A program made the position numbers and the translations under genes. A stretch of DNA of 47,660 nt, from positions 1 through 47,660 of the forward strand of contig CANRJG010000015.1 of assembly GCA_947630875.1 (NCBI GenBank), written 5' to 3'. This document shows, in pieces, positions 7,374-16,741 of the stretch; positions within the stretch are counted from its first letter, which is position 1, and the number at the start of each line of letters is the position of its first letter. The DNA is from an uncultured Lachnospiraceae bacterium. Lineage in GTDB: Bacteria; Bacillota; Clostridia; Lachnospirales; Lachnospiraceae. The notes under the pieces were generated by a model. The model was not told the origin of the DNA, ran no database searches, and saw only the letters and a list, made by a program, of their open reading frames with translations.

Positions 7374-7401
7374 TTGAAAAAAAAGGATTTGATGGTATAA
7401 T
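7374..7401 (+). promoter_or_regulatory. Promoter of the second dockerin/LamG gene
   Basis: TTGAAA, 16 bases, TATAAT, with extended -10 in the context GATGGTATAAT. The GATGGT context also occurs at the first dockerin gene's promoter. Transcription start would be near 7408 and the ATG at 7444 follows AAAGGGGAT. Confidence 0.85.
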
Positions 7402-7443
7402 ACACTGTGTAGAACTACAAATAAAAAAAGAAAGGGGATAAAC

Positions 7444-10400
7444 ATGAACCAAAAAAGGCTTATGAAAACAAAGTGGTTCAGAGGTATCGCACTGGTTCTG
7501 GCGATTATTCTTGCGCTGCCCGCAGCGCTGGCCAATATCGACAGACTCAGCGCGGCTGCAGCTGAAGATGCCGAACCTACGAGATATGGTGATATCAACG
7601 GCGATGGCGACGTAACTGCAGCGGATGCGCTGGAAGCACTCCGCAGTGCTGCGAAGCTGGTGGAACTGAAAGAATCACAGATACTGTTTGGTAACGTGGA
7701 CGGAAATGAGGCACTGACCGCAGCAGATGCGCTGCTGATCCTGCAGTATGCCGCGAAAATGATTACCAAATTCCCGGTGGAAGAACCGAAACCGTCAGAA
7801 GAGGCGACACCTGCACCGGCGCGTAATACCGCACCGCCGCAGACTTTTGACGAGAAGAACGTGACACCGGGCGAGAAACTGGTTCCGGTGAATTTAAACG
7901 GGGCCGTATACGACGATAAGAATGACATTTACGTATTCTCAAATTCAAAAGAGGGTATCGAAGTGCCCAACCCGATCGTCGGAAATGAAGCGTTTGAAGA
8001 GGACTATGGATACCTCAGAAAAGCAAAGGCTGCGGACGGCAAGAAGAATCCGTGGGATCTGAAAGGTTCCGTCCTTGGCTGGAATGCGGACGACGGCAAA
8101 GAACTCAACGTGGAACACGCGGATGCTGATAAGCTGATCTACAATGCACCGAAGGAAAATGAGGTGGATTACAGTCTCATTCCGCAGCAGACACCGCCGG
8201 AGGGCGGACATGCAGGCTTTTCGATCAGCTTCTGGCTGCAGACCAAGAAGGACGACGAAAATGCACCGCTGCTGGTGATCAATGATCGTAATTATTCGAC
8301 GATCGTTACCGTCAACGGTTCTGTAAATTACGGTACCGCGACGCTGCAGCTGGATTCTCTGCAAAATTCCAATTACACTTTCATCGCCAAAAAGGGAGAA
8401 TGGCATTACTACACCGTAACCTTTGCCAACGACTGGATTACCTTCTATATGGATGGCTATGAGGTTCCCTTCGAAGTCACCAATATCGGCAGAGGCAAGA
8501 TCGGTTACTTTAACGATGGCTTCCTGACCAGATATAACACCGCTCTGACATGGACGGAAGACGACTATGCCAACCACGACTGGCAGGGCTATCTGGAGCA
8601 GCAGCGTGGCGAACATAAAGATTATAAGTCCATTACCAACGACGAATATACGGTATTCGGCAACACCCGGTTCAGAGGTACCCACAGAAGTGAAAGTACA
8701 GGGGCGAAGCTGCTGCTGACCCGTATGACGAGTAAGAATACCAAGGTATTTATCGGCGGCGCCAATACGGAAGTGCTGAACAGACAGGCAAAACATGCTC
8801 TGACACCCGGCACGCTGGTATCCGGCCTGACCTATAATCTGACAGAACTGAATGCCGCACAGGTATTTGCAAACTATACCAGGGCTGCTGAGAAGATGCC
8901 CGGCGAAACCTCGGTTACAGAGGCGCCCAGCAGTACGGAAGACGCAGAAGCAACGCCGCTTCCGGAAGTTAATCTGACAGACGGCCGTCCGTTTAATGTC
9001 AAGGACACCACAAACGCAGACGTAACCAAGGACAGCAAGGGTCTGGAACGCTATACATTCAAGGCTGTTGCCGATCCGGAAGAAGCCTATGGCGTTGAGT
9101 TTGAAAATCTCTTTGACAATGAGGAAGAAAAAGAGAAAGTACGCGAGACCATTGACAGCGCACTGGATACATGGCAGAAGGAAAACAATGCGGCTCTGTT
9201 CCCTGCCGGTGTGAAAGCGGCCGAAGCAGACTCCAATCATACGTACTATCATAACTATTTTGATACATATCACGGAGATGTTACTGTAAATCCGCTCAAA
9301 CTGGATGATGAGGGGCTGAATAAACCGGATGATCCGAACATCACGCATACACAGTTCCACAGACCGGTTTGGACAAAGGGAGCTTCCATCGGCTTCTGGT
9401 TCAAACCGAGCCAGGCAGTGATCGATTCTTCCAATACGGATGCGCCCATTCCGATCATGACCATGTATGCCACAAATAAATTTGCCTTCGAAATGGAAGC
9501 AGACGGCAGCCTCGCCTTTGTGGATCTGAACAATGCTGCCTGGGATGGGAACCGCAGACTGCAGGCAAATCAGTGGTGCCACAACTCCTTTATGACCGAG
9601 GGCGATCCTTCCAAGGTCAAGGCGGATGCGTGGAACTACTATACCATCACCTTTGCAAACGACTGGATTCAGGTTTATATCAACGGTGAAGAACTGGTTT
9701 ATAAGGTTTCCGGCCTGAGAAAACAGGGTATGAAGGAATTCAACGGCGGATTTATGTCCAAATACAATCCTGTCGGTCTGGTACTTCCCGAAGATCCTGA
9801 TCCGAACGGTTATATCAAGAACAACGGCAATGGTACGGATAAGTACGGTAACTATGGCGGCATTACGCTGAAGATGCAGACCTATGATGAGTATAAGAGC
9901 ACGAATGAGAAGACGGACAATGATGATGCCAGCATTCGTGCAACGGGTGTATATGAAGTCGGATACCATGCTCAGAAAGAGGTAGAAGACGACAATTATC
10001 AGTATACACTGCTGCTGGATGCACTGACCACTTCCGATGCGAAGTTCTATATGGGCGGATGTCAGACAAGTATGAACAAAGCACTCGGATGGGGTATTGA
10101 AGGCTCCGCCACCAAGAGGATCCGCTATACTGATCATCTGGTACCGCAGGGTATCCAGTTTGCGGACGTTCGTTTCTTCGAAGATGATCTGACTGCAGCG
10201 CAGGCTCAGGAAGCTTACGAAAAAGCGAAAGCGCGTATGGGCGAAGAAACCGGAGAAGAACCCGGACCGCAGCCCGGCGGCGATACGGAAGATGCCGATT
10301 ATGTGGCAAATCGTCATAAGAGCGCTACATACAGCAATGGTATCTATACCTTTACTGCTCCGGTAAAAGAAGATGAACTGACGTATATGGCACCTGATCG

Positions 10401-11703
10401 ATATGATGAGCTTCAAAAGAATACAGTGGATCAGGCCTTTGGTGTCGAGCTGAAAAATCCTTTTGTAACCCATGCAGGTGAAATTCGACAGACCATAATT
10501 GAAGCACTGGCTGGTCAGGAATTGGTTTACCCGCAATCCCCTAAAGCAGAGTATGCGGCTGCTGCCAGTTCCGAGGCATTAACGGGAGACGGCCTTCTTC
10601 TTGCAAACGGAAATGCAGGAGATACCTATAATGGTGTAAAATACCAGTATCCCAAGTGGTCAAAAGGTGCAACTATCAGTTTCTGGTATAAACCGGCGGA
10701 TTTGAGTGACCGTTCACCGATTCTCTATATGTGCGGAGATTCGGACAAAGGCGGCGCATTTGGTCTGCTTTCAGATGGTTCGGTACTTTTTGCCAGCTTG
10801 AAGTATGGCGACTGGACGCAACGACAGGCAATCGGCGCAACGCATTGTTTTAATTGCTTTACGGCAATGGGCGATGGAGAAGAGACGAAATATGTCAAAG
10901 AAGGCGAGTGGAATTATTATACCGTTACCTTTGCAAATGACTGGATCCAGGTCTATGTCAATGGCGAAGAGCTGATTTACAAGTATGTCAATCTTAAGGG
11001 CGATACGACCGGACAGGGTAAGTATAATTTGAAATTCTTTAACGCCGGTTTTATGACCCGCTATAATACCATCGGACAGCCGACGGAAGATCCGAAAGGA
11101 TATTTCAAAGCCTGCGGCGGACTCGCCGAAAATGGGGTTGACAACTTCCTTTGCTCAATCCGTGCAAACAATCAAAGTTATAAGTTCAGTCATACCTTTA
11201 ATGAAGAAAAAGGACTGTTAACAGCTGAAAGCGGATATGAGGCGGAAATTCCTGTTAGTCCTACATATTATGCTGTATGGGATAATGAGCTGGGAAAAGA
11301 AAATACTATCACGGTGCAAGACGTTGATAAGCTGTCAGTGAGCGGAAGTCTGATGATGGATTTGCTGACAGATTCGAGCATGAAGCTTTATATGGGCGGC
11401 GCACCCTCCCAGTTATCGTCGGATGGCAATCCTTCTGTTATCAGAGAAGGTACTGGCAAAGGCGGAACCGGGTGGAATGCTTTTGCGTATGATAGCGAAA
11501 AGGAAATCACTTCCAAACGAGCCAATTACCCGAAGGAAATTCCTACACCGTCGTTCTGGTTTGATTCCAAACACAATCAGGAAGGTTCCTCTTTCGCAGA
11601 CTTTACATTTGTTGAGCCGAGAGAATTAACGGCTGCTGAAGTAAAAGCTGCATATGATAAGCTGACGAAAGATCCGGAAGGAAACGCACTCGCAGCAGAG
11701 TAA
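7444..11703 (+). CDS. Giant secreted protein: N-terminal dockerin and three LamG-like modules
   Basis: 1419 residues, exported by a signal peptide (basic MNQKRLMKTKWFR, then hydrophobic GIALVLAIILALPAALA). The dockerin is at the N-terminus (about 49-110), with loops DINGDGDVTAAD and a degenerate NVDGNEALTAAD. A Pro/Glu/Thr linker (111-135) leads to three LamG-like modules at about 140-485, 510-935 and 950-1415, separated by acidic/proline linkers. Each repeats GxxISFW (or GASIGFW), a WxYYTxTFANDWI...G strand pair, a FNxGFM(T/S)(R/K)YN loop, and a final L..D.LT...K.Y(M/I)GG strand. Modules 2 and 3 are the closest pair at DNA level, pointing to internal duplication. No hydrolase motif is recognised. 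Binding of a polysaccharide and docking to a scaffold are inferred from the domains. Confidence 0.87.
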   Translation: MNQKRLMKTKWFRGIALVLAIILALPAALANIDRLSAAAAEDAEPTRYGDINGDGDVTAADALEALRSAAKLVELKESQILFGNVDGNEALTAADALLILQYAAKMITKFPVEEPKPSEEATPAPARNTAPPQTFDEKNVTPGEKLVPVNLNGAVYDDKNDIYVFSNSKEGIEVPNPIVGNEAFEEDYGYLRKAKAADGKKNPWDLKGSVLGWNADDGKELNVEHADADKLIYNAPKENEVDYSLIPQQTPPEGGHAGFSISFWLQTKKDDENAPLLVINDRNYSTIVTVNGSVNYGTATLQLDSLQNSNYTFIAKKGEWHYYTVTFANDWITFYMDGYEVPFEVTNIGRGKIGYFNDGFLTRYNTALTWTEDDYANHDWQGYLEQQRGEHKDYKSITNDEYTVFGNTRFRGTHRSESTGAKLLLTRMTSKNTKVFIGGANTEVLNRQAKHALTPGTLVSGLTYNLTELNAAQVFANYTRAAEKMPGETSVTEAPSSTEDAEATPLPEVNLTDGRPFNVKDTTNADVTKDSKGLERYTFKAVADPEEAYGVEFENLFDNEEEKEKVRETIDSALDTWQKENNAALFPAGVKAAEADSNHTYYHNYFDTYHGDVTVNPLKLDDEGLNKPDDPNITHTQFHRPVWTKGASIGFWFKPSQAVIDSSNTDAPIPIMTMYATNKFAFEMEADGSLAFVDLNNAAWDGNRRLQANQWCHNSFMTEGDPSKVKADAWNYYTITFANDWIQVYINGEELVYKVSGLRKQGMKEFNGGFMSKYNPVGLVLPEDPDPNGYIKNNGNGTDKYGNYGGITLKMQTYDEYKSTNEKTDNDDASIRATGVYEVGYHAQKEVEDDNYQYTLLLDALTTSDAKFYMGGCQTSMNKALGWGIEGSATKRIRYTDHLVPQGIQFADVRFFEDDLTAAQAQEAYEKAKARMGEETGEEPGPQPGGDTEDADYVANRHKSATYSNGIYTFTAPVKEDELTYMAPDRYDELQKNTVDQAFGVELKNPFVTHAGEIRQTIIEALAGQELVYPQSPKAEYAAAASSEALTGDGLLLANGNAGDTYNGVKYQYPKWSKGATISFWYKPADLSDRSPILYMCGDSDKGGAFGLLSDGSVLFASLKYGDWTQRQAIGATHCFNCFTAMGDGEETKYVKEGEWNYYTVTFANDWIQVYVNGEELIYKYVNLKGDTTGQGKYNLKFFNAGFMTRYNTIGQPTEDPKGYFKACGGLAENGVDNFLCSIRANNQSYKFSHTFNEEKGLLTAESGYEAEIPVSPTYYAVWDNELGKENTITVQDVDKLSVSGSLMMDLLTDSSMKLYMGGAPSQLSSDGNPSVIREGTGKGGTGWNAFAYDSEKEITSKRANYPKEIPTPSFWFDSKHNQEGSSFADFTFVEPRELTAAEVKAAYDKLTKDPEGNALAAE

Positions 11704-11732
11704 CTGACACAAAAAGAAAACAGAAGTTTTAA

Positions 11733-11770
11733 GGGAAGACTCTGCCCGGGAGAACCGGGCAGGGCTTTCC
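11733..11770 (+). terminator. Intergenic hairpin without a T run
   Basis: GGAAGACTCTGCCCGG pairs (with G-T wobbles) with CCGGGCAGGGCTTTCC around a short GAGAA loop, but no T tract follows. It more likely attenuates or stabilises a transcript continuing into the third dockerin gene than ends it. I see no convincing promoter in the 95-base gap. Confidence 0.5.
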
Positions 11771-11798
11771 TGCAATTTAAGAAAAAGGAAGGAAAGAC

Positions 11799-13673
11799 AT
11801 GAAAAAAAGAGTTTTAAGCAGAACGCTTGCGTCTGTGCTTTCCCTTACACTTGCGGCAGGCTGCATGACAGCATTTCCCGTTGCTGCGTCCGCAGATACC
11901 GATACCACTGCGGTTCCCGAACCGCTGATGGTATATGACTTCTCCCACAGCTTTGATGAACTGAAAACGCTGGATGCCGGGTTGGAAGTGGTGGAAAATG
12001 CAGCAAAGCCGGAAATTGTTTCGGATAGTGAAATGGGCAACGTTCTGAAGCTGGGCAAGGCAGTCAATACCGAAAGCCAGAAATTCATGGACGGCACCAA
12101 GTACATCGAGGATGACGCATCGGAATACTCCACCATCAATATTTCGAATCCTTTTAAGGATTCCAAAGAAGACCTGGTGGAATACAGCGATCATGAAAGA
12201 ATTGAGGTTGATATTTTTGACAGTAAATATCTGCCCGTATGGAAAACCGGTGTAACCATCAGCTACTGGATCAAGACCTCGGGATTAAATTCCAACGTTG
12301 TGGGATTCCGGAACAATAAATACGTGATTCAGGCAGACGACTATGCGAAATACCTCTGCACGGTAGATTTCGACAGAGACTACAATGCATTGACAGATGC
12401 CCAGAAAGAAGCATTAGGAAAGGATGTCGTCATCTGTGGTGTAGCAAAGACCTCTGATTATTATTTCAAATATGAAAATGATGATCCCACCCCGAGAACC
12501 TATGACGAGGGTGAAGGTCCTGTTTACGTCAAATTAAGTGATATGGGCGCTACCTTCTGGATGAACAAGTTCTATAATCTGAAGGGCGTTGATGAAAATG
12601 GTGTTGCTGAATACTATAGTGTAGGATATACTCCGAAATCAACCGGTGTTGGATACGAGCTTGCCGCGGGACAACCGGTGGGACGTTCCGGTTCCTATGC
12701 GGAATTCAGTGTTGCGCCGAAACTTGGAACTACCTATGGCGATGTGGAACTCAATAACTCCAAGCTGAGATTTGGCTGGGCCAAAGGCGAAATGTGGCTG
12801 GATTCCACCTCTTCATTCTTCTTTGAAGCGGATAACAGCAAATCTGTACAGGAAAATCCCGATGCGGATCAGGCTGGTGTGAGAGCCGGTATGCAGAACG
12901 GCAACTGCTTTGCAGTCAACTCCTGGAACGGCGGATTCCAGACCATTGAAGCTGCAAAAGAGGAAGAAATGGTGGCAGACAACCCTGTAACGCTTGAACC
13001 GGACAAGTGGCATTATGTAACCTGTGTTATCCAGAACGACTGGGTAGAGTATTATCTGGACGGCGTGGATGTAAATGTCAAGGAAAACTACAGCTCTTAC
13101 GGCGCCATCGGTATCGGCGGCAACGTCAACGACCATGAGAAACCCTGGAAGCGTTTCAACAAGGGCGGCGGCAGCCGTTATGGCTATGGCAACAACAAGA
13201 CGTATGTTACTTCCGGTACAAAGAATCAGCCTGCACCCGGTACCAACGGCAACTATGTGTGCGAAGTTATTATGGACTGGCTGACAGACGGTACCACCAC
13301 GGCGACCATCGGCGGCGGTAACACGGCAGGCGACGGTTACAATATGTTTGCCAACACGGATGAAATCGAAATCAAGAACATTGTATTCTATGATAAGATG
13401 CTGACAGATGATCAGATCGCGATGCTGGCACAGAATGCGGATTACTATGCAGGCTGGGGATTTGAAGAGCCGGGCGACGCAGATGGCGACGGTAAGATCA
13501 CATCTGCGGACGCACTGAAGATCTTAAGAGTTGCAGCGCAGCTGGATACGATCGCTCCGGCAAAAGTCTCTTTTGCAGACGTTGATGGCGATGGCAGCGT
13601 TACATCCAAGGATGCATTGGCTGTTTTGCAGTATGCTGCGAAACTGATCACGGACTTTTCTGAAGTAAAATAA
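11799..13673 (+). CDS. Secreted LamG-like protein with C-terminal dockerin
   Basis: 624 residues. Signal peptide MKKRVLSRTLASVLSLTLAA; cleavage after VAASA is likely, although GC at residues 21-22 leaves a weak lipoprotein option. One large LamG-like region (about 40-545) carries GVTISYWIKTS, KWHYVTCVIQNDWVEYYLDGVDV and an IMDWLTDGTTTATIGGGNTAG strand equivalent to those of the neighbouring giant protein, with long insertions rich in Gly, Asn and Tyr. The dockerin (about 558-624) has two intact calcium loops, DADGDGKITSAD and DVDGDGSVTSKD. AAGGAAGGAAAG precedes the ATG. It is probably co-transcribed with the gene upstream and ends at a shared convergent terminator. Ligand and partner are unknown. 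Confidence 0.87.
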   Translation: MKKRVLSRTLASVLSLTLAAGCMTAFPVAASADTDTTAVPEPLMVYDFSHSFDELKTLDAGLEVVENAAKPEIVSDSEMGNVLKLGKAVNTESQKFMDGTKYIEDDASEYSTINISNPFKDSKEDLVEYSDHERIEVDIFDSKYLPVWKTGVTISYWIKTSGLNSNVVGFRNNKYVIQADDYAKYLCTVDFDRDYNALTDAQKEALGKDVVICGVAKTSDYYFKYENDDPTPRTYDEGEGPVYVKLSDMGATFWMNKFYNLKGVDENGVAEYYSVGYTPKSTGVGYELAAGQPVGRSGSYAEFSVAPKLGTTYGDVELNNSKLRFGWAKGEMWLDSTSSFFFEADNSKSVQENPDADQAGVRAGMQNGNCFAVNSWNGGFQTIEAAKEEEMVADNPVTLEPDKWHYVTCVIQNDWVEYYLDGVDVNVKENYSSYGAIGIGGNVNDHEKPWKRFNKGGGSRYGYGNNKTYVTSGTKNQPAPGTNGNYVCEVIMDWLTDGTTTATIGGGNTAGDGYNMFANTDEIEIKNIVFYDKMLTDDQIAMLAQNADYYAGWGFEEPGDADGDGKITSADALKILRVAAQLDTIAPAKVSFADVDGDGSVTSKDALAVLQYAAKLITDFSEVK

Positions 13674-13696
13674 TAAAGTCTGGAAATTATAAAACG

Positions 13697-13729
13697 ACCC
13701 CGATCGTACAGATCGGGGTTTGTTTTTTT
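13697..13729. terminator. Bidirectional terminator between convergent genes
   Basis: CCCCGATC-GTACA-GATCGGGG followed by TTTGTTTTTTT on plus and by TCGTTTTA on minus. It serves the dockerin gene and overlaps the last codons of the convergent deacetylase gene. Confidence 0.92.
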
Positions 13730-14516
13730 ACAGGGCGGACACCGCCGGAGTAGATACCGTCTCCGGCGTATTGCTGTGCTGCCTGCCTTCATGGTCCATA
13801 TAGTAATTTTCTTTGATGATCAGTTCCGAGATGGGTACGATTTCGTATCCTTTTTCCTGCAGTCCGGTGATAACCTGTTCCAGCGCATCCGCGGTATATT
13901 CGCCGCCGTTGTGCATCAGGACGATGGAACCCTTTCCCAGGTGCTTGTGTTCGCAGACCGTGCGGATGATGGAATCCACGCCGTAGTTTTTCCAGTCCAG
14001 ACTGTCCACGTCCCACTGGATGGGATAGTAGCCGCAGGCGTTGGCCGCGTCAATCAGTGTGTCGTTGTAGTCTCCGTAAGGGGGACGGAACAGGATCATA
14101 TCTTTTCCCGTGAGCTCCTTGACCATGTCATGGGGCTTTTTGATTTCCTCCACGCATTCCTCATAGCTGATGGTGCTCATTTCCTTGTGATTCATACTGT
14201 GATTTCCCAGATCATGCCCCTCCGCGGCGATGGCTTTGACGTCCTCCGGATAGGATTCGATCCAGCCGCCGGTCATAAAAAAGGTGGCGTGAATGTTGTG
14301 TTTTTTTAAAATATCCAGCAGTTTTCTGGTGTCTTCATTGCCCCAGGCCGCGTCAAAGCTGATGGCCACCTTGTTTTCTGCCGTATCCACGCAGTAAATC
14401 GGCAGCTTTTTGTCAGAGGCTTTGGCCGAAGTGGAGATCATTTCGGGAACGGTCAGAAGACTGAAAAGAACCACTGCAATCAGAGAGAAGGAAAGAAGAA
14501 AGGATTTTTTGATCAT
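13728..14516 (-). CDS. PdaB-like polysaccharide deacetylase (NodB domain)
   Basis: 262 residues with an N-terminal membrane or signal segment (LLSFSLIAVVLFSLL) and a NodB deacetylase domain. Motif 1 is ISFDAAWGNED, with the catalytic-base Asp55 kept but the usual second aspartate replaced by alanine, as in the sporulation group (PdaB has FDISWG). Motif 2 is NHSMNH (zinc histidines 106 and 110), motif 3 is RPPYGDYN, motif 4 is DVDSLDW and motif 5 is VLMHNG. The likely role is deacetylation of peptidoglycan or another GlcNAc polymer outside the membrane, possibly in spore cortex formation given the sporulation genes in the window. It is monocistronic and convergent with the dockerin cluster, so a link to that cluster is not implied. 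Confidence 0.88.
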   Translation of the reverse strand: MIKKSFLLSFSLIAVVLFSLLTVPEMISTSAKASDKKLPIYCVDTAENKVAISFDAAWGNEDTRKLLDILKKHNIHATFFMTGGWIESYPEDVKAIAAEGHDLGNHSMNHKEMSTISYEECVEEIKKPHDMVKELTGKDMILFRPPYGDYNDTLIDAANACGYYPIQWDVDSLDWKNYGVDSIIRTVCEHKHLGKGSIVLMHNGGEYTADALEQVITGLQEKGYEIVPISELIIKENYYMDHEGRQHSNTPETVSTPAVSAL

Positions 14517-14692
14517 GGAAAAGATTCCAATCCCTGTGTTTTATCATCCGTAAATTATATTCGCGGATTTTTATGGATATGATTTTCTTATACTGGTATT
14601 TTGCCGGACGGTATGTTAAGATAAAGTATCTACAGGAAAAATTCGGAAAAACCGGCGGAAAGAGAGAACCGCCGGCGGAGGGAAGGTTGAAG

Positions 14693-15808
14693 ATGCAGAA
14701 AACGTATTTTATGCCCGTGCGCGTATACAGCGGCGAAAACTGCCTGCTGCAGCATCCGGAGGTGTTTGCGGCGGCAGGGAAAAAGGCGCTGATCGTCTGC
14801 GGCAGAAATTCCGCAAAGCGCTGCGGGGTGCTGGCGGATATAGAACAGGTACTGAAGGAAACGGGACAGGGCTTTTCGGTGTTTGACCGGGTGGAGCCCA
14901 ATCCCTCCATTGAAACGGTCTATGCGGGGGCGGAATTTGCCCGGAGCGAAGGAGCAGATTTTATCGTGGCGGCGGGCGGCGGTTCGCCCATGGACGCGGC
15001 CAAAGCCATTGCCGTGCTGGCCTGCGAATCCATTCCCCGGGATGCGTTGTTTCGTGGAAACTATGCGAAGGCGCTGCCGATGATACATATTCCCACCACG
15101 GCGGGTACCGGTTCGGAGCTGACGCCCTACGCCATATTGACGGATGACCGGATCGAGACCAAGATGACCATGTCCGGGCCGGTGATGTTTCCGGGAACCG
15201 CTTTTCTGGATGGCAAATACATGGCGCAGCTGCCTTACAAAACCACGGTGCATACGGCGGTGGACGCCCTTTCCCATGCGGCGGAAGGGATGCTTTCCAA
15301 CAAATCCTCCCGCTTTTCGGACGCGCTGGCAAAGCAGAGCCTGCAAATGATTGCCGCGCAGTTTCCGGCGCTGGAGACGGGCCGCTTTGACGCGGCGGCC
15401 CGGCAGAGCCTGCTGGAGGCATCGGCGCTTGCGGGTATGGTGATTTCTCAGACCGGTACCACGGTGGTACATACCATGGGGTATTCTTTTACTTATTTTC
15501 TGGGTACCGATCACGGCAGAGCCAACGGCCTGACCTTAGGACAGTTCCTGGAACTGGGCGAAGTACAGTGCCCTGAACGGATCCGCGAGATTTTGTCCTG
15601 TCTGGGCATGACAAAGGCTGGGGAACTGACTGCATTTCTGCGAAAACTTTTGCAGCCGGAGGAGCGTTTGAGCGAGGCACAGGTGAAGAAATTTACGGAG
15701 ATTACGATGAAGCGCGGGGCGAAAAAACTTTCGGACTGCATGATCCGGGCAGACGAGGCGGATATTATGAATTTATATGCCGTATACCGGCAGGAGGGAG
15801 TCAAATGA
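14693..15808 (+). CDS. Iron-containing alcohol dehydrogenase
   Basis: 371-residue cytoplasmic NAD(P)-dependent oxidoreductase of the Fe-ADH family. Seen: the GGGSPMDAAKAIA nucleotide-binding motif, PTTAGTGSELTPYA, and metal ligands in DALSHAAEG (Asp and His), VVHTMGYSF (His) and TDHGRANG (His). ATG 14693 has GGAGGGAAGG upstream; longer frames lack a site and family similarity. The stop overlaps the hprK start by four bases (ATGA), so the two are translationally coupled. A hairpin (CCGGCGG/CCGCCGG, 14653-14677) lies upstream. With rhamnulokinase two genes downstream, lactaldehyde reduction (a FucO-like step of deoxysugar catabolism) is possible, but substrate cannot be read from sequence. Confidence 0.9.
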   Translation: MQKTYFMPVRVYSGENCLLQHPEVFAAAGKKALIVCGRNSAKRCGVLADIEQVLKETGQGFSVFDRVEPNPSIETVYAGAEFARSEGADFIVAAGGGSPMDAAKAIAVLACESIPRDALFRGNYAKALPMIHIPTTAGTGSELTPYAILTDDRIETKMTMSGPVMFPGTAFLDGKYMAQLPYKTTVHTAVDALSHAAEGMLSNKSSRFSDALAKQSLQMIAAQFPALETGRFDAAARQSLLEASALAGMVISQTGTTVVHTMGYSFTYFLGTDHGRANGLTLGQFLELGEVQCPERIREILSCLGMTKAGELTAFLRKLLQPEERLSEAQVKKFTEITMKRGAKKLSDCMIRADEADIMNLYAVYRQEGVK

Positions 15809-16737
15809 GCGGCGTTGCATTAAAAAGTATTATTGAAAAAATGAATTTACAGGTACTCAATCCGGAGGTGGAAGTCTCCGAAATTGAGGTGACGACTTCG
15901 GAAATCAACCGGCCGGCCCTGCAGCTGACGGGATTTTTTGCCGATTTTGAGGTGGTGCGGCCCCAGCTGATCGGCAATGTGGAATACAGCTACCTGAAAA
16001 CCAAGACGGAGGAGGAGCGGACGGAAATTTACGACCGTTTTCTGTCCTATGGCGTACCCTGCGTGATTTATTCCTCCAACCGGGCGCCGGACGGGCAGAT
16101 GTTAAGAATTGCCACGAAATACCATACGCCGGTGCTGAAGACCAGGCGGACGGCTTCGGATTTCATGGCGGAATTTATCCGTTCCATGAAGGTGCAGCTG
16201 GCGCCCATGATTTCCGTCCATGGCGTACTGGTGGATATTTACGGTGAGGGCGTACTGATTATGGGCGAGTCCGGTATCGGTAAAAGCGAGGCGGCGCTGG
16301 AACTGGTGAAGCGCGGACACCGTCTGGTTTCGGACGATGTGGTGGAAATCCGCAAGGTGTCGGATGAAACGCTGATCGGCACTTCGCCGGATATTACAAG
16401 ACATTTCATCGAGCTGCGGGGCATCGGCATCGTGGATATCCAGAAGCTGTTTGGTTATGCCAGCGTCAAGGAGACCCAGAATATCAATCTGGTCATCAAA
16501 CTGGAGGACTGGAGCAGCGAAAAGGAATACGACCGGCTGGGTCTGGAAGACGAGTATACGGAGTTTCTGGGCAACAAGGTGGTCTGCCACAACATTCCCA
16601 TCCGTTCCGGACGGAATCTCGCCATTATCTGCGAGACGGCGGCGGTCAACTACAGACAAAAACAAATGGGGTACAACGCGGCGCAGGAGCTGTACAAGCG
16701 CGTGCGCGAAAATCTGCAAAAAGGGGAGGCAAACTGA
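15805..16737 (+). CDS. hprK: HPr kinase/phosphorylase
   Basis: 310-residue bifunctional enzyme that phosphorylates Ser46 of HPr and removes the phosphate, controlling carbon catabolite repression in Firmicutes. The N-terminal domain (1-130) is followed by a P-loop GESGIGKS (154-161), HRLVSDDVVEIR, and the signature ELRGIGIVDIQKLFG (about 203-217). Length matches the family. It is coupled to the Fe-ADH gene by an ATGA overlap, and rhaB starts five bases after its stop. In Bacillus hprK lies with lgt; here it is embedded in a carbohydrate-metabolism group. Confidence 0.97.
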   Translation: MSGVALKSIIEKMNLQVLNPEVEVSEIEVTTSEINRPALQLTGFFADFEVVRPQLIGNVEYSYLKTKTEEERTEIYDRFLSYGVPCVIYSSNRAPDGQMLRIATKYHTPVLKTRRTASDFMAEFIRSMKVQLAPMISVHGVLVDIYGEGVLIMGESGIGKSEAALELVKRGHRLVSDDVVEIRKVSDETLIGTSPDITRHFIELRGIGIVDIQKLFGYASVKETQNINLVIKLEDWSSEKEYDRLGLEDEYTEFLGNKVVCHNIPIRSGRNLAIICETAAVNYRQKQMGYNAAQELYKRVRENLQKGEAN

Positions 16738-16741
16738 CATT

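Noticed and set aside
7945-10536. 863-codon open frame antisense to the giant dockerin/LamG gene
   Set aside because: It has no ribosome binding site of note, odd composition (rich in Ile, Cys, Arg, Phe) and no domain. It is a shadow of the real gene's codon usage.
16451-16741. Upstream in-frame extension of rhaB
   Set aside because: It lies wholly inside hprK in another frame; the kinase fold begins at the ATG at 16742.
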